Below the pieces are notes generated by a model. The model had not been told where the DNA came from and did no database searches. It saw only the letters and a list, made by a program, of their open reading frames with translations. From Raphanus sativus (taxonomy: Eukaryota > Streptophyta > Magnoliopsida > Brassicales > Brassicaceae): 64,000 nt of DNA. Numbering within the stretch: position 1 is the first letter of the stretch; the number at the start of each line of letters is the position of its first letter. A program made the position numbers and the translations under genes. The DNA is taken from positions 18,640,293 to 18,704,292 of the forward strand of contig NC_079514.1 of assembly GCF_000801105.2 (NCBI RefSeq). Direction: 5' to 3'. Shown here in pieces: positions 44,891 to 56,789 of this stretch.

Positions 44891-45770
44891 TTGTTTACAG
44901 AGAAATGAAGAAGAAAGATATTAAATGTAACAGAGGTGAAGAGTAGTATATATATTACCAAAATAATTAATTATTGGGTAACAGACGCGGGTTCCATTGC
45001 AACTCTTCGGTTGAAACAAGGTTACAGGCGAAATAAATTTAATTAATTAAATTTTATTAAATCTCTCGAGAATCTTTATAATCTCACTGATTAGACCATG
45101 CGAATTAAAGTAGGAAACTTTCCTGTCGTAGGCAGAGTTTATTTAAATTTATTTTCGTATTAAATCCATAAGTGTACGCGTGCTCGTACACCAACGAAGA
45201 GAGAGAGATAAGAATACCTTAAGTTCATACATTAATTAGTATAAATATAGATAAAGATGATGTCTTCTCCGTGTCACAAGGTAGTAATTTCAAACTACAA
45301 CATTATGAAGCTTACGTAACCGAGGGGGTATAATGATGACTTTCGTACATTTCAAAAGAGGGATGAGTAAATACATTACATTTACACCAATATAGTTGTT
45401 TGGGCATTTAATACATTTTAGTAGTGTAATTCATATTGCTGTTTTAGAAAATTCAATTTATGTTTGGGAATGTATTAATTCAAGGGTTTCTTAATTCAAA
45501 GATAAACAGTTCAAATTTGATAGGGCCATTATTGGAAATGGATAGGCCCATTATGAGTTAAACAGCCCAAATTTGATAGATAAGTACGAGTTAAACAGCC
45601 CAAATTTGATAGATAAGTACATCAAAGATACCACATCAAAATAACATAATAGAAGGCTACTTCGGATTACATAGTAGAAGAGTACTTCAAAGAAATCCAT
45701 AAAATTACATAACAGAAGGCTACTTAAGATTAAAGCACATGACAATTTCGAGATCCGAGAAATGCTAAGA
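44891..45770. other. MULE interior, no gene recognised
   Basis: AT-rich DNA with a local direct repeat (GAGTTAAACAGCCCAAATTTG twice near 45555-45610). May contain upstream exons of the acidic ORF, but I cannot place them. Confidence 0.35.
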
Positions 45771-46189
45771 TCAGCGACCCACCATAATTAATTGCTTAAG
45801 CTCTTTGATCTCCTCACGCATTTGCTCAAGTTCAAATTGCAGCTCACGACGGAGCGACACCTCCTGAGCATACTGACTTCTCAAGCAATCCAGCTCTTCC
45901 TCGAAGGCGGTAAGGCAGTTATGTCGGATGTGCAAACCATCGTTCTACAAGGGAATATATAAATTAGATTACGGGGCTTAAAAGAAAGCATCGTTGTAGA
46001 AGGGAACTCCAAAATTACCTTCAAATCTTTGCATACGTAGTAGTTTCTTCCTCTCTCATCAGTTTCCACTGTGATAGCTCCACCGCAGAAACACTTCGTT
46101 GGAATTTTGAACGTGGCATCCACAGAATTGAAAAGATAGTCTTACTCCCTTTTATTATGCTTCATATATTCATAGTAAGGATCCGTCAT
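45771..46189 (-). pseudogene. GRF zinc-finger / coiled-coil protein with nonsense codon
   Basis: Two exons on the minus strand: 46019-46189 and 45771-45944 (GT-AG intron). The first reads MTDPYYEYMKHNKRE, then TAA (46142-46144), then DYLFNSVDATFKIPTKCFCG and GRNYYVCKDLK. The second is NDGLHIRHNC and then a Glu/Leu-rich coiled coil (LEQMREEIKELKQLI). The CxC...GRxYxxC pattern is the GRF zinc finger, a nucleic-acid-binding module. The early stop probably disables it. It has the same two-exon layout and NDGxHxR junction as the intact gene at 61769-62273. Confidence 0.7.
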
Positions 46190-46518
46190 TTTTTGTGGTA
46201 CGGGTGAGTGTTGTGAAGAGAGATTGTTGAGTGTTGTGAAGATAGATTGTTGAGTGTTGTCAATTGTACTTAAATAGAGTGAGATAGTAACGGCTATATT
46301 TTATTTCAAAAGCATTTCTAACGGTAAGTTGTTCCAACGGCTATATTTATTGAACAACGGCCATATTGAGTTTTAAATTAGAAACGTGTTTATTGGTGCA
46401 TAGAATTTTATTACAAATCCGTAACAAAATAAACATTGCAAATAACCACATCAAGAGTTCATTACACATTACACATCAAACATAACTCATCCGATTTATT
46501 ACATTATAAAATAAAGAT

Positions 46519-47097
46519 CTACTTGAATATGATCACCAAACCAAGTAAAACTAATATAATAAATATTCCACCAACAAAGTATTCAAAGCCATTGGTAAAC
46601 CTTGATCTCTGTTCAGCTAACTCACACACTATCTTCTCTAGCCTAACCAGCTTCTGCTCAGTCTCATTCTGGCTCTCCTTAAACTGGTTAAGTTGTGGGT
46701 CATAGTCATTCAAGAAGGTTAGATAATCTATCTTTTCAGCCAATTGAAGTGTGTGAGTATCCCTAGCTCTCATCTCCTCCATTACTGCCTCATCCCACCA
46801 TTTATGAACATGACAGTCTCCATCATTAACGTTATCACACGTATAGTATCTTCTACCTGGATCATTTACAGTGCGAGATGCTGCTAGCTTAGACCGACCA
46901 CCACAGTAGCATGTATGCGGGAATCCAAATTCAACATCGGGTTGCGGAGGGTACTGAACCATCGCAGCATAATTGTAATCTAGCTCAGCCTGGTCCCGAC
47001 GAATAAGATCTTCAACCTCACGATCATCTGTATCGCTGGAGTAATTCCCACCAAAGTCCTCTAATTCCGAAGGTTGTGTATAGCTATAATGTCCCAT
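46519..47097 (-). CDS. GRF zinc-finger protein with C-terminal membrane segment
   Basis: Intact single-exon frame of 192 aa from the ATG at 47097 (MGHYSYTQPSELEDF). An in-frame ATG at 47175 would add a hydrophobic leader, which is less typical. An acidic N-terminus is followed by the GRF finger (HTCYCGGRSK, then GRRYYTCDNVNDGDCHVHKW; about residues 58-100). Next comes a coiled-coil region (QNETEQKLVRLEKIVCELAE) and a single C-terminal transmembrane span (FVGGIFIILVLLGLVIIFK). The tail-anchored layout suggests insertion in a membrane, perhaps ER or nuclear envelope; this is inference. Brassicaceae have many small GRF proteins of unknown role (At4g04775-like). It lies upstream of the MULE transposase on the same strand. 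Confidence 0.7.
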   Translation of the reverse strand: MGHYSYTQPSELEDFGGNYSSDTDDREVEDLIRRDQAELDYNYAAMVQYPPQPDVEFGFPHTCYCGGRSKLAASRTVNDPGRRYYTCDNVNDGDCHVHKWWDEAVMEEMRARDTHTLQLAEKIDYLTFLNDYDPQLNQFKESQNETEQKLVRLEKIVCELAEQRSRFTNGFEYFVGGIFIILVLLGLVIIFK

Positions 47098-47230
47098 GTT
47101 CAGTGTAAAAATGAGAGAAAAGAGAGAATAAAAAAAAGTGAAATATAGGCGAGTGGATGGAGAACAAGCAGTCATACTTAAATAGACTTAGATTGTAATG
47201 GCTATATTATTATTGAACCACATTACAACG

Positions 47231-47500
47231 GCTACAACGGCTACATTGTATTTAAATGTCTTTCTAACGGCTAGATTCGCTTCACAGAAATCGTACACCT
47301 CAACGTATAAACAATTAACATCAGATTATGTAAGGTATACGATGTAGTGACGTTGTACACTTCAAGCTACAACGGCTATATTGTATTTAAATGTCTTTTT
47401 AACGGCTAGATTGGCTACACAGAACTCGTACACCTCAACGTATAAACAATTAACATCAAATCATGTTAGGTATACGATGTAGAAGAGTTGTACACCTCAA
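47231..47500. repeat. Direct repeat of about 135 bp, two copies
   Basis: GCTACAACGGCTA...TTGTATTTAAATGTC and ACACCTCAACGTATAAACAA recur with a period of 135 bp (starts 47231 and 47366). It lies between the GRF-TM gene and the transposase. Confidence 0.8.
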
Positions 47501-47709
47501 GTTATAAACATGAACACCATATTAAGGATTGACAATAAAACCATACATATCGAATAAATTCAAGAAGAAGCACTGCGTAATCAAGATCTCATAAGGAAAC
47601 ACCTAAACACCATAACATTATGGATGTGTTATGAGGAAACACCTTGTATTTCCAAAAAACAAGAACTCCCTTGTCAACAATACATAAAATTTCCTCAAGA
47701 TATAACCCA

Positions 47710-49505
47710 TCATGGTAGCGGTTCTTTACAAGACTTTTTGTTGTGACCTGAGGTATGACATCGGCTACATGTGTTTTGTTTCTTCTTCTTCGGCCCCTCC
47801 TGTAAAAAACATAACATATTAATTCAGAAAATATCCATTACTACACTCAGAGGAGATTAGGACTCACTGGTATTTCTCCAGCACCTCGTGTACGCTTGGT
47901 CGGTGGACGTCCTGGTGGTCTCTTCGTCTTTGGTGGTAACATGATTAGTTCACTAACCTCCGGAGGTATGAAAATATCTTTCGGATCTGGAACCGGGAGT
48001 GTAACACCCTTTGTTGTTTCATTCCATGTCTTTTTTAGATAGGCGTCCGCAACAAACTCTGAGTGCTGCAAGTCCCGAAACATAGCCGCAGCAATGGCAT
48101 GTCGACATGGTATTCCAACTTTCTGGAATTCAAGACATGTGCAAGACCTGGTTTCCAAATTAACAGAACTCCCGAAGCCGTTTGTTTTTAGAGTTACCTC
48201 AAATTCAAAAGCAGACAGAGGCATCACAGCGTACGCTCTTGCGTCTTCTAGATTGTTCTCCATCCACTCGTGAACAGCCGGGGGGATCTCACCACTAATT
48301 TTCGATATCTTTCGCTGTCTACTCACAAACCAACGACTAACCATGCATCTGATGAACTCAAATAGCGCCATTATCGGGGAATCGCGCGCATGAACTAGTG
48401 CTTTGTTGAGAGACTCAGCTATATTCGAGCTCATTAGATTGTACCGCTCACCCTCAAAGTGTGACCTTGTCCAATGTCTTGGATCGATCTTCTCAAGATA
48501 ATCCCAACAACGCTTTGTCGGTAAGTTTGATCTCCTCGTAAAGTCTGTTAAAGTGGGATACCTTGAATACCTCAGCCGCTTTACCAACCATTTGCTTTTG
48601 ATTCCTTTTCTTGAATTTTGCGTCCACGTTTCTCTGTAGGTGTACGAGGCAGCACCCATGGTGTGAAAGAGGATACCACTGATCTTTAGCAACACATATT
48701 TGAGATGCTCTATCAGACACAATAGATAAATCGGAGCCATCTTCTACAATCTGTGTCAACTTCTCAAAAAACCAACTCCAAGACTCATTTGTTTCATTGT
48801 CTACAACAGCAAGTGCTATAGGAAATACCTGAAAATTGGCATCTTGCCACTTGCAGTTAGTAAACACCCTTTGTACTTCCCAAACATATGAGTACCATCC
48901 ACCACAAGAACCTTCCGTATATGCTTCCACCCGTCAATGCAAGTTTTCAGCGCCATGAACGCGTACTTAAACCTTGTCTTTCCCTTATCATTTATTTCAG
49001 TTTCGATATCAGTAATGGACCCAGGATTTGCATACTTTATAACATAGAAATATTTCGGCAGGAGCTTGTAAGAGCTCTCTTATGTTCCTTGTGCAGCAAC
49101 AGTAGCTAACTCTTTTGCTTTCCAACATTTCCAATATGTGGCCCTAAACAAGAACTCTGTCCGGAGCATCTCTGGTAATTCAGATGCGTGCGGTCCAGCT
49201 TGGAGCCTTTCATACTTCGATCTCATTAGTGCAGCTATTACTTTCGATGTCGCATGTTTCTTGTACTGCGCTTTAACATCAGATGTGCAGACATGCTTCA
49301 GTTGCGCCTTCCTCACTTGATATGTCGAAGATTCCCTCAATTGCTTAGCCATAACATAAAATTTGCAGTTTTTATCAATGCATTTCGCTACGACGTAGTT
49401 AAACGCATGTTTGTGGAACTTGAACCTGAACACCTGCTTTAAGGCATAAATGTGCAAACTGATCTTGGATTCTTGCTTGGATCTAAACAGCTTTCCAACG
49501 TACAT
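47710..49505 (-). pseudogene. MULE (MURA-type) transposase with SWIM and CCHC fingers, broken
   Basis: DDE transposase of a Mutator-like element. The minus-strand reading starts MYVGKLFRSKQESKISLHIY, a Mutator DNA-binding domain with the DKNCKFYVMAK core. A stop occurs at 49080. The catalytic core follows with VVDGTHMFGKYKG (first Asp), then a frameshift near 48850, then FPIALAVVDNE, SIVSDRASQ (second Asp) and HHGCCLVHLQRN. A further frame change lies near 48530. The final long frame has the SWIM finger (CTCLEFQKVGIPCRH) and PPGRPPTKRTRG. An intron (donor just before 47868) leads to a last exon 47710-47799 with a CCHC knuckle (CSRCHTSGHNKKSC). With at least one stop and two frame changes it cannot make a full transposase. 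Confidence 0.85.
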
Positions 49506-49656
49506 GTCAGCATCTGCTAGAGTGAAGACAAAAATCCTTATTAAGGGTAAGGTCGGTTTAGCATTCTACAGAGTTTTGATGGACTGCTGAATGCAAGGAA
49601 TGTTGGGCTAAGTCTATCACCTTTTCACTAAGAGGTGAAAGTATTAATCTGGGCAA

Positions 49657-50829
49657 CTAGATTTTGATCCGCCCTTCGAAGGGCGGGTATATTTTTTGTT
49701 TTTAATTTTTTTTAGAAATTTAGTTTTATATTTGTGTTTTTTATTCATATTTTTGTATACATTTAAAAAAATTATTAGTAAGAGGTTTTGATAATTGAAT
49801 TGAATTTATGATTTTACGTAACCATAGACTTTTTTCCAGTATTTTGAAACTCGATTCGGACCCGCGGTTGAACCGGTAAACCCTGTGTTCCAGTTTGAGT
49901 TTTCATCAAAATTATTATTTAATAATCCGATAAAACCATGAAAACCCGTTAAAACCTAGAATCCAACTACCAGTTGAATCACTGGTAGAATCAATATATA
50001 ATTTTTATTATTTTTTAATTTTTAGTTATATTATTAGAATTTATTTTTATTCTAATTAGGAAGTTAGATTTTTAATTTTTATAATAAAAAAAGATGATAT
50101 AATTTATGGATTATGAATATATTCACAAAACTAATTGTTTTGATTTAGATTAGTGTATTTTGTTATCGATGATCTATTACAATTTTATGATGGTCCACAT
50201 TATATATATATATATATATATGTATTTTTGTTATTACAATTTAGTTTTATATTATATATATATATATATATATGTTGTAAAATATAATAAAAAATCCACA
50301 AGAAATCTTGCATGCCTGATTGGTATGGAAAAATAATTTACATTATTTTATAGTAAATAAATTTAAGAAATATATTTCCATCAGGCTATATATATATATT
50401 TTGTTTTAATAGAATATATATATTCCAAAATATTTAAAATTCATTACGATATATTTTTAAGTTTCCGAAAAATGTAGCTATTATTAAATTACGAAAGAAA
50501 TTTATTAATATACATTTATTTTAGCCTGTTGGAATATTGGTCCATTTTACACACTTTTATTCGACATATAATCATGTATTGTGTATTGTTTCTTTTATTT
50601 TTTGAGTGGCATTCTTGTAATTGTTTCCATTTTCCGAGAGAATATTTTTGATTTCTCTGCCACATTTCAATGCCACCGTATTTTTCTAACTGATCAACTT
50701 TTACGTTTTGCGTGTTTCAAAACATTGAGCGATAGAGAATCACTTTCAATATGAAATATTTGAATAACATTTCTTTACACATCAGTTTGATTAATTTAAC
50801 GCTTAGACAAAAAAAAATTAAAACTGCCA
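49657..50829 (-). mobile_element. Helitron 3' end inside the MULE, 5' end not found
   Basis: The minus-strand sequence ends with the hairpin CCCGCCCTTCGAAGGGCGG, then ATCAAAATCTAG followed by T; CTAG is at 49657-49660. The body should extend rightwards. AT-rich DNA to 50829 has (TA)n runs (50202-50222, 50253-50274) but no Helitron start I could accept, so the right limit is nominal. No coding sequence seen. Confidence 0.5.
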
Positions 50830-51531
50830 TAATATATAACGCAGTTGACAGTGCGAGAACTGATTATTTACATTGGCTTAGTGCATTGAGGCGTTGTTAT
50901 TTTCACAGCATGTGACGTGTTAAAACCTGCTACAACACTTTTTTTTGTTTTCCTAAATAATTTATTTAATGAATGGCACTATTGTAAATATATAGTCGTC
51001 TTCCTTATGACAGCTTTAGGTTTCTGCAAAAATATTTCCATGACCGTCATAGAAAAGTTTATCATTATAGACTGCAATATTGCGTTTTTCTTTCAAATCC
51101 TTCATCAATTTTGTAGATCTAGTATATAAATTCCATTCCAAATATTCAAAATCCAGAAAAATGGATTATGTTTAGAAAACCAATTTATTAACCAAATTTG
51201 GTAAATTCGCAACTGTAACCTCCGCTGAGCAATCGATCACCACGTTCGCGTTTCGGAACCTACATATATGTATGTTTTTGTGATTAAACAATTTTTTGTT
51301 TGTATTATACTCACACAAATTGTTAGTCATATGAGTACTCTCTGAAATTATAGTTAGTTGACAGTTCCAGGGAGAGAGAAGTGAATCCCGAATTTAAAAT
51401 TGAATTAGTGGTTACAATATTTGTATAAAATACATAATTAGCAGTTATTATTAATATTTAGAAGGTGGTTATATTTTAAACTGGATCTAACCCATATCAA
51501 CTGGTCATGTTTCAAAATTAATAGTATTGAT
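50830..51531. repeat. Right long inverted repeat of the composite MULE
   Basis: Reverse complement of 36604-37785 without the 467 bp insertion. The uninterrupted site TGTATTATACTCACACAAA at 51301 shows the pre-insertion state. The outer end at ATAGTATTGAT matches the outer end of the left copy; sequences beyond both ends are unrelated. Confidence 0.9.
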
Positions 51532-51864
51532 TTTATAAATAAATAAAAAGTTCAAAAATCCGAAATAGAGTAATGAATAGGATTCTATTTATTATTCTAT
51601 TTGGAGTTGAAAATAAAGTAGGATTAGAAAATATTTTTTTCTAAAATGATGTTTGATTAGAAAATGAAATAAAGTTGGAAATACAAACATATTAGTATTT
51701 TGTAAAATGGCATAAACTCTATAAACTTGACTATATTAAAAACCTTAATTACCAATACATATGATATGATTGGATAATCATATTAGAATAACTTCTTACT
51801 CTAGTTTTAGGCTTTGAATGAGAAGTGATTTAAAAGTGGTTCTCAAGTCAAGCGGATCGTCCAC

Positions 51865-52453
51865 TAGTGGTGGGTACGGAGCGGATATCCAGAATTTTAA
51901 AGATATCCGTGATCCAATTCGCCATATACGAATAATCAATTTTTTGATCCGATCCAATATGTAATCTTACGGATATCTAGTATTACAGATATCCAGAAAA
52001 ATCAGTATATTTTACCGGATATCTGATTCAATCTGGTAAAAATAATAAAAATATAATAAAAATATTTTTTTGAAAAGTATTAAAAGAACAGGAAAAATTT
52101 AATATAAAATAATAATATTTCATTACAAATTATTTAAAAACTACATAGTTTAAAAAAATTAATGACAAAATAATTAATTTAGTGGATAAATAACTAAAAA
52201 TATATATAGAGATATACATTATATTAAATTTTATATATACATATATATTCATATGTACATTACGGTTTGGATATCCGTTTATTTAAATGAGTATCTATGA
52301 TTTGTTTCTTATTTGACGGATATTAAATTCTAGTATTGCGTCGATTTTCTACTATTGCTTCTATTTCTAAATTTACAGATATTCAATTTTTTTGATCGAA
52401 TCAGAATAAATAACGGATTAAATCAAATTTCACGGATATTTTATCCACCCATA
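51865..52453. mobile_element. hAT-type MITE with exact 8 bp target duplication
   Basis: Ends are TAGTGGTGGGTACGGAGCGG (left) and, on the other strand, TATGGGTGGATAAAATATCC (right). The 8 bp TCGTCCAC is present on both sides (51857-51864 and 52454-52461). The interior is rich in GGATAT/ATATCC words in both orientations with an AT-rich core. No coding sequence. Confidence 0.8.
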
Positions 52454-52461
52454 TCGTCCAC

Positions 52462-53993
52462 CCCCACAATCTTCCATTCATGATAACTGCAAAATTTCTG
52501 GCAGTTCAAAAATTATAATAATAATAAAAGAAATGAACAGCTTGTGTTTCTTTTCTGTACATGAGAATTAAGAACTGCTAGTGGAGGGAGAGACGCTTGG
52601 CATTTGGAGTGTTCCAAAAAGCAGTTCTTTTCTTTTTACACTGTTTTGTTTTAAATTTAATTATTCATTTACTTCTATATCTGCGTAATGTTAACATGTG
52701 TTCACTCATTTACTTATTTCATTTTATTATATTTTTAATAGTTTAAAGATTTCGACTTAAATGTTCACATACATATAATATAATTGGTACATGTATATTT
52801 TAGTTCACAGTATGTTTTATTAATAATTTTTATTTGTATAATAATAGTATATTTTGAATTTTTATCAGAAATAATTGTACTTGAATCTATGTTATGTATA
52901 TTTTTGAGTAATTGTCTACATATATTAATTTATTTATTTTACTAAGCTTAATAATATAAAGATAAATATTAATAAAATATAAAAGTATATATTTTTAAAG
53001 AACTTTTAAAAAATACTAGTTTAATTATGAAATAAATAGTGATATAAGTTTATATAAATATTTTAAATTTGTACAGTAATTTCGACCACTTTTATCCATT
53101 TTTAACATTCAAACGTATGTTTTAGACAGCTGGACCCACTTGATCTACTTTCGTACCGCTCAATCCGTTTGATTAACTCCAGATCCGTTCGATCTGTTTG
53201 ATACACTAGATTCGCAATACTCAATCCACTTTTCTCATTCGAAGCCTTAAAATTACTCTGAATTTCACCTATTATTTACCAATCAGGTGAAATACAACAT
53301 TTTCATTTTTACTCCATCTACTACTCCTTCGTTCTAAAATAGATGATGTTTTGATACTTTATATTAATTTTAGTTTTATTGAAGAAGGATTGATGAATGA
53401 TGCTGAATGATGCTTTCATAAATCTTTCGATAATTGGTTGAATTAGTTTATATTTATATTTTTTAATGATTCTTTTTTGCTAAAAGTGTATGTCTTAATT
53501 CTTGTGCACTGAGCCAAAATATCAAGTATTTTTAAACAGACGGAGTCTTTCTTTAAATAGTAAAACACATACACTCAGTTTTTCTAGAGTAACATTAGGT
53601 GTAACTGTAATACACATATAGTGTTAATATTTTCGCTAGAAGTCTATTACTCTAGTTTCAACTCATAAATTCACCATTCAGGTGGAGAAATAATCATTAT
53701 TTTATTTCTCTATTTTAATCCCTTATACATATTTTCCAAGTGATTTTGACACATATCATTTTTATAATCATATTGACCAAATAAATGTGACATGGCATGT
53801 TAAAATAATGATACAGTTTAAGATTAAATGTGACATGAACGATCACATTTAATGATTATTTACATTTTTGGTAAACTTTTTATAATATAGAAGTAAATTA
53901 TAATTCATCACTAAAGTAAAATTTTCAAATTTCTTTACAGTTTTTTTAAAAAATGTAATGTTTAACTGTAATATTATTAACTTCTTTTATATA
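52462..53993. other. Intergenic AT-rich DNA, nothing identified
   Basis: No gene, long repeat or transposon terminus recognised. A slightly GC-richer patch at 53120-53240 (GATCCGTTCGATCTGTTTGA and similar) may be an old element. Confidence 0.5.
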
Positions 53994-54294
53994 GGGCAAA
54001 TCTCTAAAATAGCACTTTTTAAGTTTTTGTCACAAAAATAGCACTCAAAAAATAAAATGACCAAAATAGCACATTTCTGTTTTGAAAATTTTAATATTAT
54101 TTTTTATTTTTAAAAATTTGAACACATTCCTAAAGCCACACCCCTTAACTCTAAACCCTAAGTTTTAGATAAATTAACCCAAGGGTTATAAATGCATATT
54201 TACCCTTTAATAAAACTTATTTTAGTCATTTTTCTCCTTGTGATGCTATTTTTGTGACAAAAACTTGATTTGGTGCTATTTTTGTCTTTTTCTC
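53994..54294. mobile_element. Mutator-type MITE with exact 9 bp target duplication
   Basis: The left end GGGCAAATCTCTAAAATAGC pairs with GAGAAAAAGACAAAAATAGC read from the right; both continue with GCACTTTTTAAG / GCACCAAATCAAG and GTTTTTGTCACAAAAATAGC. The flanking 9 bp TTTTATATA is identical on both sides (53985-53993, 54295-54303), diagnostic of Mutator-class insertion. Confidence 0.85.
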
Positions 54295-54303
54295 TTTTAT
54301 ATA

Positions 54304-55369
54304 TCTAAAGATTCTAAAAATACTATTTATTTTTACTTTTTGATCATTATAAATATTTATATCAATTTTAATTAATTTTATACAAATTAATTTAATATAT
54401 TTTATCCAAAATAAATAGATAAAAAGATATATAAGCTTATAATTTATATATATACATATCTATTCTTAAGTATAATTTAAAATTTAAACAAAATTTATTA
54501 TTATATTTTAATTTATGTTCAATTAAATCCAATGTTTAACCGTAATATTATCAGATTCTTTTACATATATAAATATCCTAAAATAATGTTCATTTGTACT
54601 TTTTGATAATTATACAGATTTATATCAATTTTTATTATTTTATACAAATTAATTTAATATATTTTATCCAAAATAAATAGATAAAATGTTTAAAATTATA
54701 GTTTCAATATATACATATCTATTCTTAATTATAATTTTAAATATTTTTTATCTTAGTTTATATTCAGTTAAAGTAAAATTTATATTAAAATATAAGTAAA
54801 AATAATAAAATAATTCTATTTTTAAATATGTTTTAAATTTAAAATTCTTATTACTGCACATGGTACAAGAAAACAGCTAGTTACTATTTAAATGTAGGTA
54901 GAATACCATTTCCATAGTTTATTTTAGAGAAATTCAGTTACTATATTTATTATTCCACTATTACACTATAGCTTTTACTCTAAATTACTCTATTTAGTTA
55001 CTCTATTTGTTTCAAATGTTATATGTTTTGTTTTTTTCCACACAGATTAATAAAACATATTAAATTTAAGTATTAAATGCATAATTGTCTTGATTATATA
55101 TTTTCCATGATTTTAAACTCATAAGAATTCATTAAATGCAATTAATTTTCTTGAAATTTACAATTAATCATTATTCGTTGATAACAATGTATTGGAAATA
55201 TATAAAAATAATAATTTTTGAAACAAATTTTTTTCCTAGAATATGTGTTTTTATGAAACGGAGGGAATATTGTTTTTCTATCTCTCGTCTGTGTTTCCAC
55301 CATTTTGTTTGCCAATCTTTCCCACTGTTATTTCTACTCTCGTTTACTCTCATTCTACCAATCACAATC
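54304..55369. other. Intergenic AT-rich DNA
   Basis: Contains a diverged direct repeat: AATTAATTTTATACAAATTA / ATTATTTTATACAAATTAAT and TATTTTATCCAAAATAAATAG occur near 54370-54420 and again near 54630-54680. No gene. Confidence 0.5.
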
Positions 55370-55372
55370 TTA

Positions 55373-56173
55373 GAGCATCTCCAAAAGTACTCTCTATTTT
55401 AAAGTTTCTCAAACTCTATATTTGAATTTTTTAGCTAGTCTTCTCCAAATGTAAAACTTCAAAACTAACTTAAGAAAACCATATGGTGGTGGGGTAGTGG
55501 TCTTGAGGGAGTAACGACCCCAATACGGACCCGGTTTCAAAATCCTGTGTGGCCACCCGGACTAGCATTAAATTGCAAGAATACGTGGAGCGTCGTGGGT
55601 TTCGTGGGACTAGTCGGTTGACTTCGCCGGATCCCTATGGTTATAAAAAAAAACTAACTATAAAACTATTTTTATTTTACACTATGGTCTTTATATTCAT
55701 GATACTTAATTTAAATTCATTAAATTTTATAATTAAATAGCACATATATAAATATATTGTAGAAATATTAATTAACAAAATGGTACAGTAAAATATATAA
55801 TTTTACATAGAAATACACAATTAAATATTAAATTACAATTAAAATACTACATTATTCTATTAGACTATTTACGTAATGTTGTTGTTATCTAAATCTAATT
55901 TTGAAAAAAAACTTATTTTGAAGTTTTTATTTAATTTTAGCTGTAAAAAATTAAAATTATAAAAACAAATTTGAAATATGTATGAGTTATAAAATTTTGA
56001 AGGATTAAAAAGATTAAATGACAACATATTTATATTTAAGAATCATATATATGAAAAATATGAAACTTCAAATTTGAAGTTTTGAGTTGTGATACTATAT
56101 ATTTGAAGTTTTACTTTGAAGTTTCATTTGGAGTTTCATATTTGAAGTTATAGAATATATTTTGGAGATGCTC
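55373..56173. mobile_element. Harbinger-type MITE (GAGCATCTCC family) containing a SINE
   Basis: Termini GAGCATCTCCAAAAGTA (left) and GAGCATCTCCAAAATAT (right, other strand) are flanked by TTA (55370-55372 and 56174-56176). Subterminal TTTGAAGTTT words occur in both arms. At 801 bp it is longer than the family norm because of a GC-richer insertion at 55485-55653. Confidence 0.7.
55485..55653 (+). mobile_element. Probable tRNA-derived SINE
   Basis: A GC-richer block starting GGTGGTGGGGTAGTGGTCTT, which carries an A-box-like element. A B-box-like CGGTTTCAAAATCC lies about 45 nt on, and the block ends GATCCCTATGGTTAT plus a run of A. Plant SINEs have this layout. AAAACTAACT occurs near both sides (55461, 55651) but not directly at the 5' edge, so the target duplication is uncertain. 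Confidence 0.5.
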
Positions 56174-56789
56174 TTAGTCTAAGTCCGAAAAAACAAAATC
56201 TTATATATTTTTTTGACGAACTTCTTAAAATCGTATATTGTTCTCCATTTTCTTTTATAAATTATTATTTTATTCTTATGCTATGTGGACTCTAATTATT
56301 TTGAAATTTTAATACGTGAAAACGTCAGGTCACTATCACTCTTCACCAGACGACATGTGTTTCGTTTCCATATGGGAAATGTTAATACTTAATATACATA
56401 TGTTTATAGATGCGTTCCCCAAAAAAATCGCTTAAAGATATCCGAATATAGACATTTACAACATGTTGAAAAAGAAAAAAAATATTTCACTAACAAATAG
56501 TGCAACCAAAAAGAAAAATCGTATTAGTGAATAACGAAACAAAAATATAAATTCAGTCAGTATATATATATAAACTAAGAAATGAAATGATTAGGAAAAA
56601 AGAAGTAATGATATGAACAGAAAAAATAATGATATGAACATGTTTATACAAAACAAAGAGACAAAAGATGATGGGGACCAGACGTCGAAAAGTGGGGGCG
56701 TAAAATTGACCTTTATTGAGCCACATTTGGATAATGCTCCTTTAATCTCATTTTTCCCGTCTCATTCAATCTACATGTTTGATTAATTA
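56174..56789. other. Intergenic, nothing identified
   Basis: AT-rich DNA without a supported gene or transposon terminus. Confidence 0.5.

Larger units (their letters stand above)
36604..51531. mobile_element. Composite Mutator-like element with long inverted repeats
   Basis: Inverted repeats of about 700 bp (36604-37785 without its insertion, and 50830-51531) bound 13 kb that codes for a Ulp1-type protease, F-box protein, GRF zinc-finger proteins and a MURA-type transposase. Plant MULEs that carry Ulp1-like genes and long terminal repeats are known (Arabidopsis KI-MULEs, melon CUMULE). I see no 9 bp target duplication at the two outer ends, so the ends or flanks have changed, or the repeats are not the true termini. 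The transposase is broken, so it is not autonomous now. Confidence 0.65.

Noticed and set aside
55549..55740. 63-codon ORF in the GC-richer block
   Set aside because: It lies over the SINE-like sequence and its A tail; there is no domain and the SINE explains the composition.
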